This document shows positions 1 through 6,481 of a DNA stretch of 64,000 nucleotides, piece after piece (the first letter of the stretch is position 1; each line of letters opens with the position of its first letter). The notes beneath the pieces were generated by a model. The model was not told the origin of the DNA. It worked only from the letters and a program-made list of their open reading frames with translations, and did no database searches. Source of the stretch: UBA1563 sp037440065. Lineage in GTDB: Bacteria > Bacteroidota > Ignavibacteria > Ignavibacteriales > Ignavibacteriaceae. The stretch lies in contig JBBIUV010000019.1 of assembly GCA_037440065.1 (NCBI GenBank), positions 124,001 to 188,000 of the forward strand, read 5' to 3'. Made by a program: the position numbers and the translations under genes.

Positions 1-278
1 TAGAAAAAATGCCTGAGATTGTTGTTCAAGCAAAACCGGTTTATCCGGATTTGGCAATTCGTGCAAATCTAGAAGGCCGTGTTTGGGTTAAAATTCTTGT
101 AAGCAAAGAAGGTAAACCCAAAAAAGCCGTAGTGGTAAAATCTGATGCAGAAATATTTAATCAATCTGCGCAAGATGCAGCGATGAAATATTCGTTCACC
201 CCTGCTCTTCAAAACAACAAACCGGTAGCGGTTTGGGTTGTAGTTCCTTTTAAATTTGAATTAAGAGGAAATAATTAG
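1..278 (+). CDS. TonB C-terminal domain protein (5' truncated by window edge)
   Basis: This is the last ~90 residues of a TonB-family protein. The frame is open back to base 3, so the gene begins outside the window and the ATG at 9 is internal. The visible part is a TonB C-terminal domain: the YP-x-LAIRA-x-LEGRVWV segment, a central GKPKKAVVVKS strand, and the terminal PVAVWVVVPFKFEL strand. In the family this domain sits in the periplasm and contacts the TonB box of outer-membrane receptors, passing on energy from ExbB/ExbD. It is a close paralogue of the next gene, with a 42-nt identical stretch near the 3' end. A terminator-like hairpin follows at 290-316. Confidence 0.85.
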   Translation, partial: EKMPEIVVQAKPVYPDLAIRANLEGRVWVKILVSKEGKPKKAVVVKSDAEIFNQSAQDAAMKYSFTPALQNNKPVAVWVVVPFKFELRGNN

Positions 279-289
279 TTCTTTATAAT

Positions 290-316
290 AAAGCGGGAAT
301 TAATTTTTCCCGCTTT
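290..316 (+). terminator. Rho-independent terminator after the first TonB gene
   Basis: A perfect 10-bp stem AAAGCGGGAA / TTCCCGCTTT (290-299 with 307-316) has a 7-nt loop and is followed by GTTT. It starts 11 bases after the stop codon, so transcripts of the first TonB gene probably end or are attenuated here before the second copy. Confidence 0.7.
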
Positions 317-585
317 GTTTAAGTTGTTTCGTAGTTCTCTGTAATAATGAAAACAGATTTTTTGCGTTTGTGAAGAGGCAAAGGTAAATAAAGCGCATTT
401 AGGTTCTGGAAAAAGATTACTAAGGTTTTAGTTTCAAAACACAGACTTGTTGTTGTACAAAAATCGACCGAAAAAGAAGTTCGTTTAAAGGTTAATTTTA
501 TTATTAATTAAACCGTACTAAATTAGCCCAAACCGCTTGATATCGATTGTAAAATCGGTTAGCGAAAATGGCAGAACATCAAAAA
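317..585. other. Intergenic region between the two TonB genes
   Basis: About 270 bases carry no credible coding frame. The stretch is AT-rich and should hold the promoter of the second TonB operon, but no convincing TTG-N17-TAnnTTTG match was found. An in-frame extension of the downstream gene back to 537 exists. It is not favoured, because a good ribosome binding site points to the ATG at 600. Confidence 0.4.
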
Positions 586-599
586 AAGGAGATGAGACA

Positions 600-1334
600 A
601 TGTATGAGACAATTGCGCTTCAGAAAAACCAAAATCCTTATGGTGCTTTTGAGTTAAAAAAACTCTATCCAAGAAATTATACGCTTGGATTGACCATAGC
701 GGCTATTTTTCATGGATTAATTATTGCTGTTTATTTTTTGACCAATGTTTTTCAAACAAATGGAGTGGGTGGAATTGCTCCAAATGATGATGCGAAAGAT
801 ATAACATGGGCACCTCCTCCGCCGATAAATATCCCAATTACTCCAAACACAACCTCCGGTAAAGTTGTAAAAATAACGGAAGGTCTTCCTGTTCCGGTTC
901 CAGATGGATTAGTTTCTCCGGATCAAACAATCCCATCACAGGGTGATTTAAGTAATGATGGTCCGGTGGTTGGTGATGGAGTCGGTAAAGTTGCCTTTCC
1001 GCCGGTGGTAAACGAACCACAGCCAAACGACAATCCACCAATCGGTGAATTTATTCCCGTGCAACAACTACCCATTACGGTTGTTCAAATTAGTCCGGTT
1101 TATCCTGAACTTGCAATTCGGGCAGGACTTGAAGGACGTGTTTGGATTAGTATTCTTGTTGGTAGAGATGGAAAACCGAAAAAGGCAGTAGTAGTAAAAT
1201 CCGATCAAGAAATTTTTAATCAATCAGCGATAGACGCCGCAATGCAATATTCATTTACACCAGCACTGCAAAACAATAAACCGGTAGCGGTTTGGGTTGT
1301 AGTTCCTTTTAAATTTGAACTAAGAGGTAATTGA
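600..1334 (+). CDS. TonB family energy transducer
   Basis: A complete 244-residue TonB protein. The start at 600 is chosen because AAGGAG (586-591) lies 8 bases upstream. Order of parts: a short cytoplasmic N-terminus, one membrane segment (about residues 25-50, LGLTIAAIFHGLIIAVYFL), a proline-rich periplasmic linker (APPPPINIPITP onward, about residues 65-150), and a C-terminal TonB domain (about 155-244). It would couple the inner-membrane proton gradient to TonB-dependent receptors such as the one at 46.5-48.7 kb; that pairing is an inference. Its last 80 residues are nearly the same as those of the upstream copy. The stop overlaps the TTG start of the next gene, so translation is probably coupled. 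ExbB/ExbD are expected upstream, outside the window. Confidence 0.9.
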   Translation: MYETIALQKNQNPYGAFELKKLYPRNYTLGLTIAAIFHGLIIAVYFLTNVFQTNGVGGIAPNDDAKDITWAPPPPINIPITPNTTSGKVVKITEGLPVPVPDGLVSPDQTIPSQGDLSNDGPVVGDGVGKVAFPPVVNEPQPNDNPPIGEFIPVQQLPITVVQISPVYPELAIRAGLEGRVWISILVGRDGKPKKAVVVKSDQEIFNQSAIDAAMQYSFTPALQNNKPVAVWVVVPFKFELRGN

Positions 1335-1582
1335 TTTCATTGGGTTCGCTTTTTACTTATTTCGGATACGCAGCGGGAATCATCTTTTTTCTCATAGGCT
1401 TAATTATGCTTTCGGGTTTGGTTTTTCCGAAAGATATTCCCGCTCAACTAAAATATATTATGGGAATTACCCTGGTGTTGTATGGAATATACAGGGTGAC
1501 CTCCACATACTTCAAATCGAAACAGGAAGCAAGATTAGCAAAAAAAAATGATGAAACCACAAATTCAAAAATATTTCCTTAG
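1331..1582 (+). CDS. Small two-helix membrane protein of the TonB operon
   Basis: An 83-residue protein starting at a TTG that overlaps the TonB stop codon (TTGA), with AGAGG three bases upstream. No good ATG exists before residue 26. It has two hydrophobic segments (about residues 7-32 and 40-57) separated by a short loop, and a charged tail (KSKQEARLAKKNDE). The family is not recognised. Its place between tonB and the PstS-like gene, with overlaps on both sides, suggests an accessory membrane subunit of the same operon. The next gene starts 35 bases before this one stops. Confidence 0.6.
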   Translation: MISLGSLFTYFGYAAGIIFFLIGLIMLSGLVFPKDIPAQLKYIMGITLVLYGIYRVTSTYFKSKQEARLAKKNDETTNSKIFP

Positions 1583-2432
1583 CATTTCTTTTCTTTTTCT
1601 CCTTGTTTTCGTCTTTTACGGATGCCAAGAAAAAAAAATTTCCCCGGTTAAAGGAAATTTAATAGCGTATGCTGATGAGTCGGTATACAATTTGATACTT
1701 AAAGAAAAAGATACTTTTGAAAAATTATATCCGGATGCGAAAATTTCGGTTGAACATTTAACGGCAAGAGAAGGAATTGCTAAAATTCTTAACAAAGAGA
1801 TCAAGATCTTTATTTGTTCAAGAGATTTTAACAGAGAAGAACTTGAGTTTATTAAGAAACAGCAATCCGGTTTAGAGTCCTTCAAATTTTGTTATGATGC
1901 AGTTGTGGCAATAGTGGCAAAAGAAAATTCTCTTACACAAATAAGATTGGACGATTTAAAAAAAGCATTGCTTGGAGAGAAAAAAGATTTTACGATCTTT
2001 ATGCCGCAAAAAAATTCCGGTGTTTATGAATTTCTTAAAACCGATATACTAGAAGGAAAAGAGCCTTCAGCTAGTGTTAGAATCGTTGCAAGTGAATTTG
2101 ATGTAAAAGAGCAAGTGCTAAAAAATAAAAATTCAATCGGCTTAATGGGCTTGAATATCTTAAAAGATACAAGCGATGTGACACTATTAAAAATTGGTTA
2201 CACAAGAAACACGTTGGAACCGGAAGCGTTTTATCAACCGCATCAAGCTTATATGATAAACGGTTCGTATCCGCTAACGAGAACCATTTACGCATTGCTC
2301 AACGAAATTGGTTTGGGGCTGGCATCCGGATTTGTTACGCACTTAACAAGTTTTCAAGGACAGGAAATAGTAAAAAATAATAATTTAGGGCCGGCAGCGA
2401 TTCCGGTAAAATTAATTTCAGGACAAAAATGA
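1548..2432 (+). CDS. PstS-like substrate-binding lipoprotein
   Basis: A 294-residue lipoprotein: N-terminal hydrophobic segment with lipobox VFYGC (Cys26), then a periplasmic-binding-protein fold resembling phosphate-binding PstS. Features seen include an early Y-A-DES-V segment, ICSRDFNREE, VAIVAKENSLTQIRLDDLKKAL (typical 'the hinge before the second lobe'), SGVYEFLKTDIL and a final TSFQGQEIVKNNNLGPAAIPVKL. No permease or ATPase lies nearby, so it is unlikely to serve a classical ABC importer. In Bacteroidota a protein of this type commonly follows exbD/tonB and precedes a TPR gene, as here. Start codons ATG-ATG at 1548/1551 are both possible. The stop overlaps the next start (ATGA). Confidence 0.75.
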   Translation: MMKPQIQKYFLSISFLFLLVFVFYGCQEKKISPVKGNLIAYADESVYNLILKEKDTFEKLYPDAKISVEHLTAREGIAKILNKEIKIFICSRDFNREELEFIKKQQSGLESFKFCYDAVVAIVAKENSLTQIRLDDLKKALLGEKKDFTIFMPQKNSGVYEFLKTDILEGKEPSASVRIVASEFDVKEQVLKNKNSIGLMGLNILKDTSDVTLLKIGYTRNTLEPEAFYQPHQAYMINGSYPLTRTIYALLNEIGLGLASGFVTHLTSFQGQEIVKNNNLGPAAIPVKLISGQK

Positions 2433-3871
2433 AAGTACAAATGAAAAAGACATTCATAACTACAATTCTTCTCTTCATTTTCTTTGGGCAGGTAAACGCT
2501 CAAGATAAAGTTAAAATAGCGGAAGACGCTGTTAAGAATAAAGATTATCCTAAGGCAATGCAAATCGCAAAGGAATTTCTTGATATTGATTCCTCCGCTA
2601 TAGCCACGCGTATCTTAATTATGATCGAAAACAAAAATGTGGTGAGCAAAGAATTATTTGAAATGATAGCAGATTCTTGGGCAAAACAAAAAGTTGTTGA
2701 GCTTGCTCTATTAAACTATGATAAAGCTGAAGCTCTAGATTCGCTGGATAAAAACATAAAATTTAAAGTTGCAGAACTCCTATATAAGGAAAAAAGATAT
2801 ACCGATGCTGTTAATAAATATCTTAAAATTCTAGCTTTAGACTCAACCAACACAAAAGCATTATACAATACAGCAAACATTTTTTATCTGGCTAAGTTGT
2901 ATCCGGACGCAGCTCTCTTCTTTGATAAATATCTCGTCTACGAACAGCTTAATGGTTCTTACTTTAAAGCTGCCAAAAGTAATTTAGAAGCAAAAAATTT
3001 CCAAAAAGCATATGACTATGCTCATCTAGCTGCTGAAAAAGAAAAAAACAATAAAGATGTGGTAAAAATACTTGCCGTATCAGCCGCCTGGTTGGGTAAG
3101 TATGATGAGTCTCTGAGCAATTACAGCAACATTGATGATACGTCGCTTACCAAAAACGATATTAAAGATCTTATCAATGCCGGACGAAATTGTAGAGCAA
3201 CAAGAAAAGATTCTTTAGCGCTCATTTACTTCAATAAAGTTTTGAGTATTGACAGCACTTATAAAGATGTTTATTGGGATGTTGCAACACTTAATTATGC
3301 TCTTGGCAACTATGACACAGCAATAACTTTTTTTGATAAATTCTTAGCAGAAAAACCAAACTTTGAGCCGGCGATAAGATTTAAAGCATTTGCGTACTTA
3401 CAGAAAAAAGATTATAACAACACAAGAGAATATCTCTTACAAGCGATTGCACTAAACGATACCCTTGTTGATTCGTATTTCTGGCTTGCCCAATCTTACA
3501 AAGCAGTAGATTCACTCGGAAGATCGGCAGAGATGATGGAAAAGATGATTTCAATTTGCGAAAAGAAACCTGCACAGTATGAAAAACAGTTGTTAGATGC
3601 TTACGGCTTTCTTGGAACCACTGCTTTTGAAAAGAAGAATTATGGAGGTTCTATACCTTATTTTGTAAAAGCGTTAGGTTATAACGCAAATAACTTAAAC
3701 TTTACATTTATGTTGGCAAACGCTTATAACATGGTCAAAGATACCGAGAACGCAAAAAAATATTTTTATAAAGTTTTGAGTATGTCGTCAGATAGATCGA
3801 TGGAATATGAAAACTCTTATAAAAACTTAAGAGCTATGGGAGAACTTCCTCCTAAGCCACCACGGAAATAA
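2429..3871 (+). CDS. Secreted/periplasmic TPR-repeat protein
   Basis: A 480-residue protein with a signal peptide (MKKTFITTILLFIFFGQVNAQ) followed by tetratricopeptide repeats over nearly all its length. Repeats are recognisable as A-x8-Y/F-x-KAL patterns, e.g. YTDAVNKYLKILALDSTN, DSLALIYFNKVLSIDSTY, YDTAITFFDKFLAEKPN and YGGSIPYFVKALGYNANN. TPR solenoids act as protein-protein scaffolds. The ATG overlaps the upstream stop (ATGA), with AGGA five bases before it, so I kept 2429 rather than the internal ATG at 2441. Being last in the TonB / binding-protein operon, it probably organises an envelope complex (inference). Confidence 0.8.
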   Translation: MKVQMKKTFITTILLFIFFGQVNAQDKVKIAEDAVKNKDYPKAMQIAKEFLDIDSSAIATRILIMIENKNVVSKELFEMIADSWAKQKVVELALLNYDKAEALDSLDKNIKFKVAELLYKEKRYTDAVNKYLKILALDSTNTKALYNTANIFYLAKLYPDAALFFDKYLVYEQLNGSYFKAAKSNLEAKNFQKAYDYAHLAAEKEKNNKDVVKILAVSAAWLGKYDESLSNYSNIDDTSLTKNDIKDLINAGRNCRATRKDSLALIYFNKVLSIDSTYKDVYWDVATLNYALGNYDTAITFFDKFLAEKPNFEPAIRFKAFAYLQKKDYNNTREYLLQAIALNDTLVDSYFWLAQSYKAVDSLGRSAEMMEKMISICEKKPAQYEKQLLDAYGFLGTTAFEKKNYGGSIPYFVKALGYNANNLNFTFMLANAYNMVKDTENAKKYFYKVLSMSSDRSMEYENSYKNLRAMGELPPKPPRK

Positions 3872-3943
3872 CAAGTTTCTATTATTAATGAAGAGTAAAA
3901 CAAGAAATAACAAATTATTTAACAATAAATATTAAGGCACAAA

Positions 3944-4960
3944 ATGAAGTATCAAAAATTAGTAAAATTGCTACCGGTTCTTTTAGTGGTCTTATTGGTT
4001 TCATGCGGAAAAAAAGAACCGCCAAAATTAACTTTTGAATATCAAAAATATGAAAATCCTACTCTCCGTTATAGTGTAGATTATCCAAAAGGATGGGTAA
4101 TCACCACCGATCCCGGTAAAGTAAGACTTCTTTCCTCACAAGATGCTTATGATAAATTTGTTGATCCAACCTCTAAAGGATCTATCGGTGCTTTAATATT
4201 AATTTCCACAACAAAAGATACTCTTGGCGGGAACTTAGATAAATTTTATGAATCAACTTTAGCCATTGATAAAGACAAAGAATCAATTGAAAAATATGAG
4301 GAAGTTACGGATGCAAAAGTCGGAGACAAACCGGCAAAGCGTCTCTATTATCGCTTGAAATATGACAAGGCAACAATAAAAAGAGTTGAAAAATATTTAG
4401 TTGCTACCGATACTCTTGATTATACAATTGAATTTGTAAGTTTTAACGAAATGTTCGAAAGCTATAAACCGGTTGTTGAAAAAATAACTTCTACTTTTGG
4501 TTTTGCACAAAAAATAGCAAAAGGAGCAGATGCAGGAGAGAAACCTTCTGAAGTTTTCTCAACATATAACAATGCTTTATATACTCTTGAGTACCCGGAT
4601 AATTTTGATATTAAAGCAGCTAAAAAAGGTGAAACCGGTTCTACGGTTACTTTTAGCGGTTACCGTTTAGATTGTACTTTTGTTGTAGATATTTTTCCAT
4701 CACAGAACTTAAGTGTTGAAAAAGTATTCGATCAAAACAAAGGAAAATATTCAGGAGCCGGCGGACAAAAAGAAACAACCATTAATGGTTTAAAAGCTCT
4801 TTATTTAAATTATGCCGTTGCTGCAAATATTGGCAGCCGCGCTTACTTCGTAGTTAAAGGAGATAAGGTATATCGCTTAACTTTAAATTGGTTCAAACCT
4901 CAAGAAGCAGATTATGTTCCAGCATTTGAAAAGATGGCGGCTTCTTTAAAAGTAAAATAA
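3944..4960 (+). CDS. Lipoprotein with two PsbP-like domains
   Basis: A 338-residue lipoprotein with lipobox LLVSC (Cys21). After it come two similar halves, each opening with a Y-x-x-P/A-L-x-Y-x-x-x-YP signature: NPTLRYSVDYPKGWVI near residue 38 and NALYTLEYPDNF near residue 208. The YP-x-GW pattern is that of PsbP/DUF1795-type domains, found in many bacterial lipoproteins of unknown role. It lies 72 bases after the TPR gene and may share its transcript. A strong terminator follows at 4974. No specific function can be assigned. Confidence 0.65.
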   Translation: MKYQKLVKLLPVLLVVLLVSCGKKEPPKLTFEYQKYENPTLRYSVDYPKGWVITTDPGKVRLLSSQDAYDKFVDPTSKGSIGALILISTTKDTLGGNLDKFYESTLAIDKDKESIEKYEEVTDAKVGDKPAKRLYYRLKYDKATIKRVEKYLVATDTLDYTIEFVSFNEMFESYKPVVEKITSTFGFAQKIAKGADAGEKPSEVFSTYNNALYTLEYPDNFDIKAAKKGETGSTVTFSGYRLDCTFVVDIFPSQNLSVEKVFDQNKGKYSGAGGQKETTINGLKALYLNYAVAANIGSRAYFVVKGDKVYRLTLNWFKPQEADYVPAFEKMAASLKVK

Positions 4961-4973
4961 TTTTTTCTGATTT

Positions 4974-5020
4974 AGGCTGACATATTTTTTGTTCTTGACA
5001 AGAAATTAAAATGTCAGCCT
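4974..5020. terminator. Terminator between convergent genes
   Basis: A perfect 10-bp inverted repeat AGGCTGACAT (4974-4983) / ATGTCAGCCT (5011-5020) is separated by 27 bases and followed on the + strand by TTTTATTTTT. It lies between the stop codons of two converging genes and probably ends the + strand transcript. The long loop makes it less typical. Confidence 0.65.
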
Positions 5021-5051
5021 TTTTATTTTTAGACAAATTATTATTGTTGGA

Positions 5052-5408
5052 TTAAATAGAATTGAGATATTGTTCTAAAGCTTCAACCGTTATGCGGTGA
5101 TGACTATCCGACCACTTAACTTTTCCCTCCTTTGACAACCAAATTGCTTGAGGAGATTCATGTTTAATTCCAAAATCTTTTGCGATTTGATTACTAACTT
5201 CCCGGGCAGAAATTACTTCCACCATTCCACACCTAAGTTTAGCAGATTTACTAATTCCGTTAAACCATTGTTCAAAAATCTTTTGGATCACAAAACTAAC
5301 TGTGCAGCGAGAACTGACTTTTAATAAAAGAATTTCAGAATCTTTTGTCCGGGAATTTAAAAACGAGTGATATTCCTCTAAAGTTTTTAGTTCTATTAAC
5401 TCTTTCAT
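5052..5408 (-). CDS. ytxJ: YtxJ/BrxC-like bacillithiol system protein
   Basis: A 118-residue thioredoxin-fold protein of the YtxJ (DUF2847) family, small enough to be one complete domain. Family hallmarks seen are LLLKVSSRCTVS near residues 27-37, replacing the usual H/K-S-T-x-CPIS redox site with Cys35 kept, and H-ESPQAIWLSKEGKVKWSDSHHRIT near residues 84-105, where the SPQ cis-Pro region and the final SH-x-x-IT are typical. In Firmicutes, YtxJ (BrxC) is linked to bacillithiol-dependent protein debacillithiolation, so its presence hints that this organism makes bacillithiol. It follows the CDF gene by 10 bases on the same strand and is likely co-transcribed with it. Confidence 0.8.
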   Translation of the reverse strand: MKELIELKTLEEYHSFLNSRTKDSEILLLKVSSRCTVSFVIQKIFEQWFNGISKSAKLRCGMVEVISAREVSNQIAKDFGIKHESPQAIWLSKEGKVKWSDSHHRITVEALEQYLNSI

Positions 5409-5418
5409 GATCTTTCAA

Positions 5419-6279
5419 TTAATGATGATCGGAAGGTTCCATATGGATGTGTACCACTGAATTTTTAACTTTGGTTTGAACCTCTTCTTCAATAGCGCTG
5501 GCAATTTTATGAGCATCTTGTAAAAGAGTATCACCATGGAGATGAATGTTCATTTCTATGAAAATATCGGGACCGGAGTTTCTTATTTTTATATCATGTA
5601 CATCGTGGACAATTTTCATGTCTTGAATAATCTTTTTTACTTTTTCATTTATTCCGTGTGGTGCGGCATCAAGTAAAACATTAACAGCCCTTTTACCGAG
5701 CCGGTAACTAACTACCACAACCACCAAAGCAACGATGATCGAAGAGATAGAATCAGCAGCTCGGAAATTAAACGTGTAAGCCGCTAATCCAACGAGGACA
5801 ACAAGAGAACTTAGAATATCGGAAGAAAAGTGAAGCGCATCGGCTTCAAGCGCCTGGCTGTTGAATTTTTTTGCCGCCTTTGATAGGGCACGCGAACGTG
5901 TAAAGTCAACAAAAATAGAAGTTAAGATGACAAAGAAACTCCAAAAGGTAACCTCTATTTCCAATTTTCCGGTCGTCAATCGATTTACGGCTTCATAGAT
6001 GATCCAACCGCAAGTGATAAGTAAAAGTAAAGTTTCAATCAATGCGGAGAGGTTTTCTATTTTACCGTGTCCGTAGTGGTGGTTATAATCGGCAGGCTTA
6101 TCGGAATAACGAACAGCAATAAGTGTCATTCCGGCGGCTAGGAGATCGAAAAAAGAATGAACTCCTTCCGAAATAATTCCTAAAGAACCGGTAGAAAAAC
6201 CTACTACAAGTTTGAACGTAGTCAGGAAAATAGCGGCAAGAAAAGAACTTGCTGCAACATTTGATTTTTCGCTTGACAT
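5419..6279 (-). CDS. Cation diffusion facilitator (CDF) metal exporter
   Basis: A 286-residue CDF transporter, full length for the FieF-like group. N-terminal membrane domain of about six helices (residues 10-200) with the paired metal-binding patterns HSFFD (His41-x3-Asp45) and HFSSD in the fifth helix region, plus the histidine-rich HHYGHGKIE loop (about residues 67-75). The C-terminal cytoplasmic domain (about 205-286) has the usual VHDVHDIKIRNSGPDIFIEMNIHLHGD pattern (broken here across the domain), forming a ferredoxin-like dimerisation unit. Such proteins use the proton gradient to expel Zn2+, Fe2+ or Mn2+; the substrate cannot be set from sequence alone. It heads a two-gene unit with ytxJ. 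Confidence 0.9.
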   Translation of the reverse strand: MSSEKSNVAASSFLAAIFLTTFKLVVGFSTGSLGIISEGVHSFFDLLAAGMTLIAVRYSDKPADYNHHYGHGKIENLSALIETLLLLITCGWIIYEAVNRLTTGKLEIEVTFWSFFVILTSIFVDFTRSRALSKAAKKFNSQALEADALHFSSDILSSLVVLVGLAAYTFNFRAADSISSIIVALVVVVVSYRLGKRAVNVLLDAAPHGINEKVKKIIQDMKIVHDVHDIKIRNSGPDIFIEMNIHLHGDTLLQDAHKIASAIEEEVQTKVKNSVVHIHMEPSDHH

Positions 6280-6481
6280 GGGTATTTAATTCTAAAAGAT
6301 AAACGTTTGTTTGGCAATTAATTGTAATGTGTATTCAAATATTGCACAATAATCTTAAAAGAAAAAGTAAAAATTCTCTTAAATATTTATAAAAGGGGGA
6401 TAGAACAAATACATTTAGCTTTCTGGTTCGTAAATTACAGCCAATAAATTTTCAAATCTCTAAAAGACAAAAAGAGCGATA

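Noticed and set aside
537..599. Extended start of the second TonB gene at 537.
   Set aside because: AAGGAG at 586-591 is well placed for the ATG at 600, and the extra 21 residues do not look like part of a TonB protein.
6310..6335. TTGGCA...TTGTAA upstream of ppc as a sigma-54 (-24/-12) promoter.
   Set aside because: The GG and GC dinucleotides do not have the required spacing and the -12 TTGC is absent.
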